A stretch of 38,973 bases of DNA from an uncultured Lachnospiraceae bacterium (lineage in GTDB: Bacteria; Bacillota; Clostridia; Lachnospirales; Lachnospiraceae): contig CALWLK010000071.1 of NCBI GenBank assembly GCA_944381505.1, positions 1 through 38,973 of the forward strand, in the 5' to 3' direction. Positions 26,502 through 34,558 of the stretch are shown one piece after another (the first letter of the stretch is position 1; the number at the start of each line of letters is the position of its first letter). The position numbers were made by a program, and so were the translations under genes. Under the pieces are notes generated by a model. The model was given only the letters and a program-made list of their open reading frames with translations. It did not search any database and was not told the DNA's origin.

Positions 26502-27513
26502 TCTGAACATGAATTTTCAGGATTATCAAGCTCTCAAAGATGTGGATCTCGAGATCAAAAAAGGAGAGTTTGTGGCAATATTAGGGCCCTCAGGCTGTGG
26601 AAAGACCACTCTCCTCAGATTGTTGGCGGGCTTTTTGAAGCCCACATCAGGAAAGATAGAGATAGATGGGATGACTGTGGCCGACAAGGACAGTGTTGTT
26701 GAGCCCAACAAAAGAAATATAGGAATGGTATTTCAGTCCTATGCTCTGTGGCCTCATATGACAGTGATTCAGCAGGTGCTCTTTCCGCTTCAAAACAGCA
26801 GGTTTTCAAAATTCAAGTCTGCGGATGAACAGAGGAAAAGAGCGGAGGAAGTGCTTGAACTCGTGGGTATGCTCCAATTAAAGGACCGATATCCCTCTGA
26901 GCTTTCAGGAGGGCAGAAACAGAGGGTCGCCATCGCAAGAGGCATAGTCAATGAGCCTGCACTTCTTCTCATGGATGAGCCGCTCTCAAATCTTGACGCG
27001 GAGCTCAAGATAGAGATGAGAAGAGAGATATCGAGGCTTCACAAGGAGATAGGGGGCACCATACTTTATGTTACTCATGATCAGGCTGAGGCTTTGGGAA
27101 TGGCGGATAAGATAGTGGTCATGAGCAAAGGAAGGATACAGCAGGCAGGAACGCCCGGAGAGATATTCAATAGCCCCGCCAATCCCTTTGTGGCAAAATT
27201 TGTGGGACAGAGCAATCTCATAAAGGGAAGATGGGAAGGCAATGTATTTATTTGCGGAAACGGAGAGACAGCCGAGAGAAAGAATATTGCCGAAATCTTC
27301 CTTGAGGAGAATCTCTATCCTGTGAAGGCTGATAATTTGAGCATAGTAGATGCCGAGGCTTCCAAATTCCGAGGCAGGATAAAGGAAGTGGAGTATCAGG
27401 GCTTCAAGAACAAGATCATAATGCTTATGGAGGACGGAAATACTGTCCAGGTAATGGCAAACAGCATGTACGACTTTCCCCAAGAGAAGGAATATGGTAT
27501 AAAGTTTGCATAA
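26482..27513 (+). CDS. ABC-transporter ATPase, FbpC/PotA-like
   Basis: The protein powers the transporter. Visible are Walker A GPSGCGKTT, Q-loop VFQSYALWPH, the signature LSGGQKQR, Walker B LLLMDEPLSNLD and the H-loop VTHDQAEA, then a C-terminal TOBE domain (FRGRIKEVEYQGFKNKIIM). The ATG at 26482, with GGGAGG upstream, overlaps the permease end by 20 bases and gives the normal N terminus MSTIISDLNMNF. Length is 343 residues. Confidence 0.93.
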   Translation: MSTIISDLNMNFQDYQALKDVDLEIKKGEFVAILGPSGCGKTTLLRLLAGFLKPTSGKIEIDGMTVADKDSVVEPNKRNIGMVFQSYALWPHMTVIQQVLFPLQNSRFSKFKSADEQRKRAEEVLELVGMLQLKDRYPSELSGGQKQRVAIARGIVNEPALLLMDEPLSNLDAELKIEMRREISRLHKEIGGTILYVTHDQAEALGMADKIVVMSKGRIQQAGTPGEIFNSPANPFVAKFVGQSNLIKGRWEGNVFICGNGETAERKNIAEIFLEENLYPVKADNLSIVDAEASKFRGRIKEVEYQGFKNKIIMLMEDGNTVQVMANSMYDFPQEKEYGIKFA

Positions 27514-27538
27514 AGCTACAGAGCCGAGGAGAGGAAAT

Positions 27539-28219
27539 ATGAAGTATGATCTGCATGTCCACAGCAAAGAGGTGAGCCCCTGCGGACAGATGAGCATAGA
27601 AGAGATGACAGACGCCTATAAGAAAAAGGGATATTCCGGATTTTGGCTCACGAATCATTTCCACAGAGAGTTTCTTGAACTCACGGAGGGCCTTACTTGG
27701 AAGGAAAGGATAGATTTTTATCTGAGCCCTTTAAGGAGAGGGCGAGAATATGCCGGGAAGGAACTCTTTATAGGGTTGGGAATGGAGATCAGATTTCTTT
27801 CGGACCCGAACGACTACCTGTTGATAGGTATAGATGAAAAAATGCTCTATGAGGAGTCCCATATGTGGCTTGAGATGGATCTGAAAAGCTTTTACGAGAG
27901 CTATAAGGACAGGCTTTTGATAATTCAAGCCCACCCTAACAGGGAGGACGGCTCACAGCCTGCAGATACGAGATACCTCCATGGGCTGGAAGCTCTGAAT
28001 ACAAGCCCGAGACATAATAACAACAACGGACGGACACAGCATATGCTGTGTGTGGAGCCGCGCCTTATTCCCACTGCAGGCAGCGACAGCCACCGTCCCG
28101 AGGATGTGGGGAGAAGCGGAATACTGACGGAAAAAGAGATAAGAGGAAATGACGACCTCAAGGAGCTCCTTAAGAAGAGAGACTATAGGCTCATAGACCA
28201 TGAGGCGGATATACTATGA
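27539..28219 (+). CDS. PHP-domain phosphoesterase
   Basis: PHP proteins are metal-dependent hydrolases of phosphate esters. All metal motifs are present in order: DLHVHSKE, TNHFH, GLGMEIRF, IQAHPNRED and GSDSHRPEDVG. At 226 residues it is a stand-alone PHP domain, not attached to a polymerase or histidinol phosphatase extension. AGGAGAGG precedes the ATG and the gene is 25 bases after the ATPase. Its stop overlaps the next start (ATGA). Placement in a transporter operon suggests it acts on the imported compound; the substrate is inferred only. Confidence 0.87.
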   Translation: MKYDLHVHSKEVSPCGQMSIEEMTDAYKKKGYSGFWLTNHFHREFLELTEGLTWKERIDFYLSPLRRGREYAGKELFIGLGMEIRFLSDPNDYLLIGIDEKMLYEESHMWLEMDLKSFYESYKDRLLIIQAHPNREDGSQPADTRYLHGLEALNTSPRHNNNNGRTQHMLCVEPRLIPTAGSDSHRPEDVGRSGILTEKEIRGNDDLKELLKKRDYRLIDHEADIL

Positions 28220-29067
28220 TACGTTTAAAGGCTCTCAGCTTCGGCCAAGCGGACTGCCTTTTGTTAAGAGAAGGCTCCAAGGTCTGCCTTATTGACTGCG
28301 GAAGCAGAAGACACTCGGGGGAAAGCCTTCCTGAAAAGCTGGAAAGGCTGGGGGTAAGGAAGATAGACATCCTCATCGTAACTCATCCCCATCAGGATCA
28401 CGTGGGTTATCTTTTGGAGCTTACAGATCTGTTTAAAATAGAGCGTGCGGTATTTCCCGGAAACCCGGAGAAAGTGAAGAGTACGAGAATTTTGGAAGAT
28501 GAGGAGACGAGGGAGCAGCTGGAGATACTTCGCCAAGGAGGGAGGAGGCTTTCAGATAAGGGAACAAAGCTTCTCTTTGCAAACGAGCTTCCGGATTTCG
28601 CGGAGATAAACTTCGGGGGAAGTGTCCTGAAACTCATATTTCCTTCCCGAGAAAGTCCTCCTCCCTTTTACACAGCTCTGAAATCGGGGAACTTTTCTGA
28701 GGAGAAGGATATATTGAGATTGATAAACGGGGACAGCTCGGTTTGGCTTTTGGAAAGAGGAGGAGAGAAACTGTGCCTTTTCTGCGGCGACTGTTTTGAG
28801 GAGAGCTTCAGAGGCAGATATGAGGAATACTGCGCGGGCAATCGGTCAGAAAGAAGGGTGAAGGCACTTAAGCTCTCCCACCACGGAAGGAATGACAAGG
28901 GGCATGTATATTTTACCGGGGAATTTGTGTCTGACATTGCTCCGGCGACTGTACTTATTACCAACACAGATGAGAATGCGGCTATATACGGAAATATGTG
29001 GGAGGGCTTTCCTAATGAAAGTCGGGTCATAGTGACGGGAGAGTCAGAGCCCGAAATATGTCTGTAA
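28216..29067 (+). CDS. Metallo-beta-lactamase-fold hydrolase, ComEC/Rec2 C-terminal type
   Basis: The N-terminal KALSFGQADCLLLREGSKV resembles the GQGDaxLi opening of the ComEC-type MBL domain, followed by DCGSRRHSG, the metal motif THPHQDHVGYL, LFCGDCFEES with the bridging aspartate, and LSHHGRND. At 283 residues there are no membrane segments, so it is soluble and not a DNA-uptake channel. Its ATG overlaps the PHP stop by four bases, which implies coupled synthesis and perhaps successive steps. It is the last gene of the operon; the SRP RNA promoter starts three bases later. Confidence 0.87.
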   Translation: MIRLKALSFGQADCLLLREGSKVCLIDCGSRRHSGESLPEKLERLGVRKIDILIVTHPHQDHVGYLLELTDLFKIERAVFPGNPEKVKSTRILEDEETREQLEILRQGGRRLSDKGTKLLFANELPDFAEINFGGSVLKLIFPSRESPPPFYTALKSGNFSEEKDILRLINGDSSVWLLERGGEKLCLFCGDCFEESFRGRYEEYCAGNRSERRVKALKLSHHGRNDKGHVYFTGEFVSDIAPATVLITNTDENAAIYGNMWEGFPNESRVIVTGESEPEICL

Positions 29068-29069
29068 GC

Positions 29070-29098
29070 TTGACTATCTTCGCACTTTTATATATAAT
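29070..29098 (+). promoter_or_regulatory. SRP RNA promoter
   Basis: TTGACT (29070-29075), a 17-base spacer and a perfect TATAAT (29093-29098) predict a start near 29105, just where the RNA's first helix begins. Confidence 0.85.
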
Positions 29099-29102
29099 TA
29101 AG

Positions 29103-29369
29103 TCTCACGCAGCCGGGGAGTCAGCGGTGCCCTGTATCTGCAATCCGCTTCAGCAGAGGTGATATCCTGCCGAGGGCAGCTCATCGCACAGCAGTCCGGC
29201 CCTTTGAGCGTTGAAGCCGGGGTCCTGCGCAATAGAAATCTGTGAACCGTGTCAGGGTAGGAATACAGCAGCACTAAGCAGAGCCTTCTATGTGCCGCGG
29301 GGAAGCCTTGGCCGAGCACATTCGGTCGCAAACGTGTGTCTTGACTGTTCGAAGCAGGATGCGTGTTTT
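29103..29369 (+). ncRNA. ffs: Signal recognition particle RNA, Bacillus-type long form
   Basis: The apical domain-IV hairpin is unmistakable: GTCAGG-GTA-GGAA-TAC-AGCAGC, with the GGAA tetraloop and the asymmetric loop bound by Ffh. CACGCA near the 5' end (29106-29111) pairs with TGCGTG near the 3' end (29360-29365), closing a molecule of about 265 bases that has room for the Alu domain (GCGGTGCCCTGTATCTGCAATCCGC region) found in Bacillus and clostridia. Ends are set from the promoter, this closing stem and the following T-rich bases. No protein gene is supported here. Confidence 0.88.
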
Positions 29370-29391
29370 ATAAGAAACTTTAAGAAGAACC

Positions 29392-29441
29392 AAAGAGGTT
29401 TTGCAAATAAGAGCGGAATTATTTGCAAAGCCTCTTTTTTT
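29392..29441 (+). terminator. Strong terminator after SRP RNA
   Basis: AAAGAGGTTTTGCAAATAA pairs with TTATTTGCAAAGCCTCTTT, 19 bp with a single G-T wobble, around an eight-base loop, with a T run to 29441. Confidence 0.93.
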
Positions 29442-29500
29442 CAAGTATTATATTTCAGAAGGAAGAAACAAAGCCGGCTTTCCGGCATTATTCAAAACTC

Positions 29501-29530
29501 AGGCCAAAACCGGGAAAGGTCAAAAGAGAT
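29501..29530 (+). repeat. Leader motif copy 2, before rsmA
   Basis: These 30 bases match 14275-14304 at 26 positions and end five bases before the rsmA ATG at 29535. The shared core is GAAAGGTC then AAAGAGAT. The GAAAGG is 15 bases from the start codon here and nine in front of fabZ, so it is not simply a conserved ribosome site. Confidence 0.5.
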
Positions 29531-29534
29531 AAAT

Positions 29535-30395
29535 ATGGAACAGAAAGATAAACTTATAAACCCTCAGAAAACCATAGAGCTCATAAAGGAATACGGCTTT
29601 GACTTTAAGAAGCGCTACGGCCAGAATTTCCTTATAGATGAGCATGTGCTCAATAAGATAGTATCGGGAGCAGCCATAAGCAGGTCCGATACGGTCCTTG
29701 AGATAGGCCCCGGCATAGGAACCATGACTCAAGCTCTCTGCGAGGCTGCGGGGGAGGTCATTGCGGTGGAGATAGACAGGGAGCTCATACCCATACTTGA
29801 GAGGACACTCTCGGACTACGACAACATAAGGATAATAAACGAGGATATACTCAAGCTCGACTTAAAGGCATTTCTTAAAAAGCCTGTCAAGGTGGTGGCA
29901 AACCTGCCCTACTACATTACCACGCCAATAATAATGGGCCTTTTTGAGAGCGAGGCCCCCATAGAGAGTATAACCGTAATGGTGCAAAGGGAGGTGGCCG
30001 ACAGAATGAGAGCCCTCCCCGGAGGGAAGGACTACGGAGCGCTGTCCCTTGCGGTGCAGTATTACTCGGAGCCTGAGATAATAGCAAACGTGCCTCAAAA
30101 CTGCTTTATCCCGAGGCCCAATGTGGGCTCTGCGGTGATAAACCTTGTTGCCCACAAAACTCCGCCTGTGGAGGTGAAGGACAGGGAGTACATGTTCTCC
30201 CTTATAAGGGCCGCCTTCTCCCAGAGGAGAAAGACCCTCTCAAACGCTCTGAAAAACGACAGCTCACTGGGCCTTTCAAGGGAGGACGTGACGGGAGCCT
30301 TAAAGGAGCTTGCCCTTTCCGAGGATATCAGGGGAGAGAGGCTCTCCCTTGAGGATTTTGCGAGACTTTCGGATATATTGGGGAAGAGAAAATAA
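29535..30395 (+). CDS. rsmA: 16S rRNA dimethyladenosine transferase (KsgA)
   Basis: RsmA dimethylates A1518 and A1519 in 16S rRNA late in small-subunit assembly. The family opening KKRYGQNFLID, the SAM motif LEIGPGIGTMTQAL, the catalytic NLPYYITTP and the FIPRPNVGSAVI box are visible. The ATG at 29535 gives the normal 286 residues. The open frame continues upstream through the terminator and SRP RNA, which is chance. The gene ends three bases from the convergent tadA. Confidence 0.96.
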   Translation: MEQKDKLINPQKTIELIKEYGFDFKKRYGQNFLIDEHVLNKIVSGAAISRSDTVLEIGPGIGTMTQALCEAAGEVIAVEIDRELIPILERTLSDYDNIRIINEDILKLDLKAFLKKPVKVVANLPYYITTPIIMGLFESEAPIESITVMVQREVADRMRALPGGKDYGALSLAVQYYSEPEIIANVPQNCFIPRPNVGSAVINLVAHKTPPVEVKDREYMFSLIRAAFSQRRKTLSNALKNDSSLGLSREDVTGALKELALSEDIRGERLSLEDFARLSDILGKRK

Positions 30396-30398
30396 TGA

Positions 30399-30905
30399 TT
30401 AAATTTCGGAGGCCTTTTTCTCCTCTTTAAGCCTTTTTCTCAGATCCTTGAAGAAGTTCTTGAGCATCTCGCTGCACTCATCGCCGAGTATTCCTTTAAC
30501 GCATTCCACCTGATGATTGAAGCCCTCCACCGAAAACATATCGAGCACAGAGCCGGCGCAGCCGGCTTTAGGGTTCATACATCCGATATATACCCTGTCT
30601 ATCCTTGCCTGCACAAGGGCTCCCGCGCACATGGGGCAGGGCTCCAGGGTCACGTACATGGAGCAGCCCTCCAGACGCCAGTCCCCAGTCTTTTTACAGG
30701 CCTTGTCAATGGCCTTTATCTCAGCATGAGAGAGGGTGTTGCCCTCTTTTTTTCTTTTGTTGTAGCCTCGGGCGATTATCTTCCCGTCCTTTACTATCAC
30801 GCAGCCGATGGGCACCTCGCCTATAGCTCCGGCCTTTTCGGCCTCCTTTATGGCCGCCCGCATGAATTTCTCGTCCTCGGTCAGACGCCTTCTGATTTTT
30901 ATCAT
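30399..30905 (-). CDS. tadA: tRNA-specific adenosine deaminase
   Basis: TadA converts A34 to inosine in tRNA-Arg(ACG). The zinc motifs are HAEIKAID (His-x-Glu with the proton shuttle) and PCPMCAGAL (PCxxC), with GDWRLEGCSMYVTLE between. The start at 30905 gives 168 residues, the usual size. The frame is open for 235 more codons upstream but that sequence has no family similarity. It is the only convincing minus-strand gene here and is convergent with rsmA. The bias toward AGA/AGG in this DNA may limit demand for its ACG substrate. Confidence 0.95.
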   Translation of the reverse strand: MIKIRRRLTEDEKFMRAAIKEAEKAGAIGEVPIGCVIVKDGKIIARGYNKRKKEGNTLSHAEIKAIDKACKKTGDWRLEGCSMYVTLEPCPMCAGALVQARIDRVYIGCMNPKAGCAGSVLDMFSVEGFNHQVECVKGILGDECSEMLKNFFKDLRKRLKEEKKASEI

Positions 30906-30943
30906 AAAATTAATCTCTTTTAAAATATTTATCACAAAAAATA

Positions 30944-30952
30944 TGGTATACT
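30944..30952 (+). promoter_or_regulatory. Candidate extended -10 promoter before nrdG
   Basis: TGG-TATACT forms an extended -10 element at 30944-30952, about 90 bases before the activase ATG, in the AT-rich gap between divergent genes. No clear -35 is present. Confidence 0.4.
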
Positions 30953-31040
30953 TAAAGTTCAATAAAAGCTGTATTTCACAGATATTTATAACACAGACAA
31001 ATTTAAAAATCAAAAAATTCTTACGGCGGAGATACTGTTT

Positions 31041-31745
31041 ATGAAGATATGCGGACTTATGAAAACAACGCTTTTGGACTATCCGGGACATTTGGCCTGC
31101 ACCATATTTACAGGAGGGTGCAATTACAGATGCCCCTTTTGTCATAATTCGGAGCTTCTGGATCTGAATATGGAGAGCGAGTACAGCGAGGAGGAGATAT
31201 TTGATTTCCTGAAGAAAAGAGCGGGGACACTGGAGGGGGTGGCCATAACAGGCGGCGAGCCCACATTGCAGCCCGATCTCAAGGATTTTATGAGAAGGAT
31301 AAGGGAGAACTACCCGCTTAAGATTAAGCTGGACACAAACGGATGCAATCCCCCAATGATAAGAGCTATACTTGAGGCGGGCCTCTGCGACTATATTGCC
31401 ATGGATATAAAGGCCTCTCCCGAGAATTATCCCAAGGTATGCGGAGTAAAGCATGTGGACATGGAGAGAATAAGGGAGACAAAGGATATGATAATGTCCT
31501 CCGGGGTAAGCTATGAATTTCGCACGACAGCGGTCAAGGGCCTCCATACAAGAGATGATTTTTACGGCATAGCGGACTTCATAAAGGGCTGTGAGGACTA
31601 CTATATACAAAACTTCAAGGATTCCGACAATGTCCTCGACAGACAGCGCGGCTTTGCTGCGTTTACGGGGGAGGAGCTCAAGGAATTTGCCGAGATAGCG
31701 AAAAGGGGAGCAAAGCGCGTGGGAATACGAGGCACTGACTTTTAA
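31041..31745 (+). CDS. nrdG: Anaerobic ribonucleotide reductase activating protein, NrdG2 type
   Basis: This is a radical-SAM protein with the cluster motif CNYRCPFC in IFTGGCNYRCPFCHNSELL and the SAM-binding AITGGEPTLQPDL. It matches the NrdG2 class that is thought to make the glycyl radical on class III ribonucleotide reductase, supporting anaerobic life. Its opening KICGLMKTTLLDYPGHLACTIF is typical of that class. Length 234 fits. The reductase gene nrdD is not in the window, so a different glycyl-radical target remains possible. GGCGGAG lies about 12 bases before the ATG. Confidence 0.85.
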   Translation: MKICGLMKTTLLDYPGHLACTIFTGGCNYRCPFCHNSELLDLNMESEYSEEEIFDFLKKRAGTLEGVAITGGEPTLQPDLKDFMRRIRENYPLKIKLDTNGCNPPMIRAILEAGLCDYIAMDIKASPENYPKVCGVKHVDMERIRETKDMIMSSGVSYEFRTTAVKGLHTRDDFYGIADFIKGCEDYYIQNFKDSDNVLDRQRGFAAFTGEELKEFAEIAKRGAKRVGIRGTDF

Positions 31746-31748
31746 ACC

Positions 31749-31777
31749 TTGAATTAATATATGTAAAATGATAGACT
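31749..31777 (+). promoter_or_regulatory. Candidate pfk promoter
   Basis: TTGAAT (31749-31754) and TAGACT (31772-31777) are 17 bases apart. Both match consensus at about four of six positions. The same TAGACT -10 occurs at the second rRNA promoter. Confidence 0.45.
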
Positions 31778-31818
31778 TAAAAGAGTATTTAAAGCAATGA
31801 ATCGAGAGGAGGTTTCTT

Positions 31819-32898
31819 ATGAAAAAGGTGGGATTACTGACCAGCGGCGGGGATTGTCAGGCTTTGAACGCTACGATGAGAGGCATAGCAAAGACTCTAT
31901 ACAATTTGTACGGCGATGAGGTGGAGATAATAGGCTTCGAGGAGGGTTACAGAGGCCTCATATATGATGACTACAGAGTCATGAAAAAGGAGGACTTCTC
32001 AGGTATACTCACTGTGGGAGGCACGATGCTCGGAACCAGCAGGACTCCTTTTAAGCTTATCCGCGAGCCTGACGAGAACGGACTCAACAAGGTGGCGGCT
32101 ATGATCCACACCTACAAGAAGCTCAAGCTCGACTGTCTTTTTGTGTTGGGCGGTAACGGAAGCTTAAAGACCGCAAATCTTCTCTCGGAGGAGGGACTTA
32201 ACGTGATAGGCCTTCCCAAAACCATAGACAATGACCTCTGGGGCACAGACGTGACCTTCGGATTTCAGTCGGCTGTGAGCATAGCCACCTCGGCTATAGA
32301 CAGCATACACACAACAGCGGCTTCCCACGGGAGAGTTTTCATAGTTGAAGTGATGGGACATAAGGTGGGATGGCTCACTCTCTATGCAGGCATTGCAGGA
32401 GGCGCGGATATAATACTCCTTCCGGAGATACCCTATGACCTCGACAAGATATGCGACGCTCTCAAGGAGAGGGGAAAGGCCGGAAAGCATTTCTCCATAA
32501 TAGCCGTGGCGGAGGGAGCAATATCAAAGGAAGATGCAGCCCTCACCAAAAAGGAGCTCAAGAAGAAAAGAGAGAAGGGGGAAAAGTACCCTTCTGTGGC
32601 CTATGAGCTTGCGGCAAAGATAGGTGAGAAGACAGGGCAGGAGGTAAGGGTGACTGTGCCCGGACACATGCAGAGAGGCGGAGCGCCTATCCCCTACGAC
32701 AGAGTCCTTTCCACAAGGCTGGGAGCAGAGGCCGCAAGGCTTTTTGACAAGAAAAAATTCGGGCTGATGGTGGCCGCAAAAAACAATGAGATCACAAGTA
32801 TCCCCTTGAAGGAGACAGCGGGAAAGCTAAAGACGGTGGACCCCAAGTCGGAGATAGTGAGAGCCGCAAAGCTTACCGGAATAAGCTTCGGAGATTAA
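31819..32898 (+). CDS. 6-phosphofructokinase family protein, ATP or PPi dependence unclear
   Basis: The enzyme phosphorylates fructose 6-phosphate in glycolysis. Signatures are LTSGGDCQALNATMRG at the N terminus, GTSRTPF, the substrate loop GLPKTIDNDLWGTDVTFGF, and VEVMGHKVGWL. Two residues known to separate donors are mixed: GGNGS keeps the glycine typical of ATP enzymes, whereas PKTIDND has the lysine typical of PPi and group III enzymes. The residue before that glycine is Asn, where E. coli PfkA has the Mg-binding Asp. Length 359 is longer than E. coli PfkA (320). AGAGGAGG is a strong ribosome site. Confidence 0.9.
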   Translation: MKKVGLLTSGGDCQALNATMRGIAKTLYNLYGDEVEIIGFEEGYRGLIYDDYRVMKKEDFSGILTVGGTMLGTSRTPFKLIREPDENGLNKVAAMIHTYKKLKLDCLFVLGGNGSLKTANLLSEEGLNVIGLPKTIDNDLWGTDVTFGFQSAVSIATSAIDSIHTTAASHGRVFIVEVMGHKVGWLTLYAGIAGGADIILLPEIPYDLDKICDALKERGKAGKHFSIIAVAEGAISKEDAALTKKELKKKREKGEKYPSVAYELAAKIGEKTGQEVRVTVPGHMQRGGAPIPYDRVLSTRLGAEAARLFDKKKFGLMVAAKNNEITSIPLKETAGKLKTVDPKSEIVRAAKLTGISFGD

Positions 32899-32905
32899 GA
32901 CCTTT

Positions 32906-34555
32906 ATGTCATATACCGCATTATATCGCAAATGGCGCCCCATGACCTTCGACGACGTGAGAGGGCAGGACGCCATTGTGAAAACCCTTAAAAACCAAAT
33001 AACCACAGGCAGGATAGGCCACGCTTACCTTTTCTCGGGTACCAGGGGTACAGGAAAGACCTCCATAGCGAAGATATTTGCGAGGGCTGTAAACTGTGAA
33101 GACCAAAGGGAGGGCAATCCCTGCAATGAGTGCGCCTCCTGCAGCCATATCCTGGAGGGGAGCTCCATAAACGTGTTTGAGATAGACGCGGCCGGAAACA
33201 ACGGCGTGGATAACATCAGGGATATCAAGGAGCAGGTGGAGTATCCCCCCACAGAGGGAAGATACAAGGTATATATCATAGACGAGGTGCATATGCTGAG
33301 CACCGGGGCCTTCAATGCGCTCCTCAAGACCCTGGAGGAGCCGCCGGAATATGTGATATTCATCCTTGCCACCACGGATCCCCAGAAAATACCTCAGACC
33401 ATAATCTCCAGATGTCAGAGATATGATTTCAAGAGGATAAGCACTGAAACCATATACAAAAGACTTTTGGAGATGAAGGAGAGGGAAGGATATAACGTCG
33501 AGGACAGAGCCTTAAGATATATAGCCCTGAAGGGAGACGGCTCCATGAGGGACGCTCTGAGCCTTTTCGACAGATGCCTCTCTTTCAAATCAGGCGAGAG
33601 CCTGGGCTATGAGGACGTGCTGGACATTTTGGGCAGCTCTGACGCAAGCGTTTACTCGCGGCTTTTCAATGCTGCGGCGGACCGGGATGCGGCGCAGGCC
33701 CTGAGAGTCATTAACGATATTATCTCCGAGGGAAAAGAGGTCATGCAGGCCCTCTCGGAGTTCATACTCTATTTAAGGAACCTGCTCATTGCGATGAGCA
33801 CGGGAACAGGGGACGAGGATATATTGGACGTGTCTCAGGAGGAGGCAAAGCTCCTCTTTGAGGACAGTAAAAGGGCGGACAAGGACGAGCTTTTGAAAAT
33901 GATATCAAGGCTTTCTCAGCTCATGAACCGTATGAGATTCGCCCCTCAAAAGAGAGTTCTCTTCGAGGCGGAGATGATAAGCCTTATTTATGAGGCGGAG
34001 GCAGGGCCTTCGGAGCGCCATGCTCAGGATGTGCTCTCACCTCGAGAGCCCTCGGGGCAGACCTTAATGACCGGGACAAGGCACATGCCTCCATTAAGAG
34101 GACCGGAGCCCGAAAAGCGAGAGGAGAGGAAAGCTCCCGAGGCTTCGGAGGCTTATGAGGAAAAGCCTAAGGAGACTCCGGCTATGGATATGCCAAGGCT
34201 TAAGGAGTGCAGGGATACTCTGAGCTCCATAAGGGAGAACTGGCCGCTTCTGGTGAGGGAGCTCTCCGGCTCCAACAAGGTGGTATTTCAGGATACGGAG
34301 CTTGCGGCGGAGTCCGAGGGAGTAATAACGGTTATATTTACCAACAGTATAAATTACAAGCTTGCGGCTACAAACAAGAGTGAGAACGGGCTTAAGAAGC
34401 TTGAGGAGATATCAAGGGACAGGCTTAATGCAAACGTGAGATTCACTGCAAGGCTCGCCTCCCCGGAGGTGAGCAGAGCCATTTCCGACAAAAACAAAAT
34501 AACTGAGGAAGAACTCTCAAAAATACATTTTCACGTGGACAGACAGGAGGAATAG
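32906..34555 (+). CDS. dnaX: DNA polymerase III gamma/tau subunits
   Basis: DnaX is the motor of the clamp loader and tau joins polymerases to the helicase. Present are Walker A SGTRGTGKTS, the four-cysteine zinc module (CEDQREGNPCNECASC), Walker B VYIIDEVHML, TLEEPPEYVIF and SRCQRYDFKRI. Beyond about residue 370 is a Pro/Glu-rich linker and a C-terminal domain (about 435-549). The order dnaX-ybaB-recR is the classic bacterial cluster. No convincing slippery A-run for a gamma frameshift is seen. It follows pfk after seven bases. Confidence 0.96.
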   Translation: MSYTALYRKWRPMTFDDVRGQDAIVKTLKNQITTGRIGHAYLFSGTRGTGKTSIAKIFARAVNCEDQREGNPCNECASCSHILEGSSINVFEIDAAGNNGVDNIRDIKEQVEYPPTEGRYKVYIIDEVHMLSTGAFNALLKTLEEPPEYVIFILATTDPQKIPQTIISRCQRYDFKRISTETIYKRLLEMKEREGYNVEDRALRYIALKGDGSMRDALSLFDRCLSFKSGESLGYEDVLDILGSSDASVYSRLFNAAADRDAAQALRVINDIISEGKEVMQALSEFILYLRNLLIAMSTGTGDEDILDVSQEEAKLLFEDSKRADKDELLKMISRLSQLMNRMRFAPQKRVLFEAEMISLIYEAEAGPSERHAQDVLSPREPSGQTLMTGTRHMPPLRGPEPEKREERKAPEASEAYEEKPKETPAMDMPRLKECRDTLSSIRENWPLLVRELSGSNKVVFQDTELAAESEGVITVIFTNSINYKLAATNKSENGLKKLEEISRDRLNANVRFTARLASPEVSRAISDKNKITEEELSKIHFHVDRQEE

Positions 34556-34558
34556 ACC

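Noticed and set aside
24000..29067. Calling the transporter an iron importer
   Set aside because: FbpA-like similarity alone is not specific, no clear Tyr-Tyr iron site was seen, and the PHP and MBL neighbours and UTRA regulator do not suggest iron.
29211..29534. Upstream extension of the rsmA open frame by 108 codons
   Set aside because: It runs through the SRP RNA, the terminator stem and the leader motif, and the family-typical RsmA N terminus starts at 29535.
30906..31610. Upstream extension of the tadA frame, antisense to nrdG
   Set aside because: TadA is complete from 30905. The extra 235 codons lie opposite a clear radical-SAM gene and show no family motifs.
32906..34555. Programmed frameshift in dnaX to make gamma
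   Set aside because: I found no A-rich slippery heptamer with a downstream stem at the expected place.
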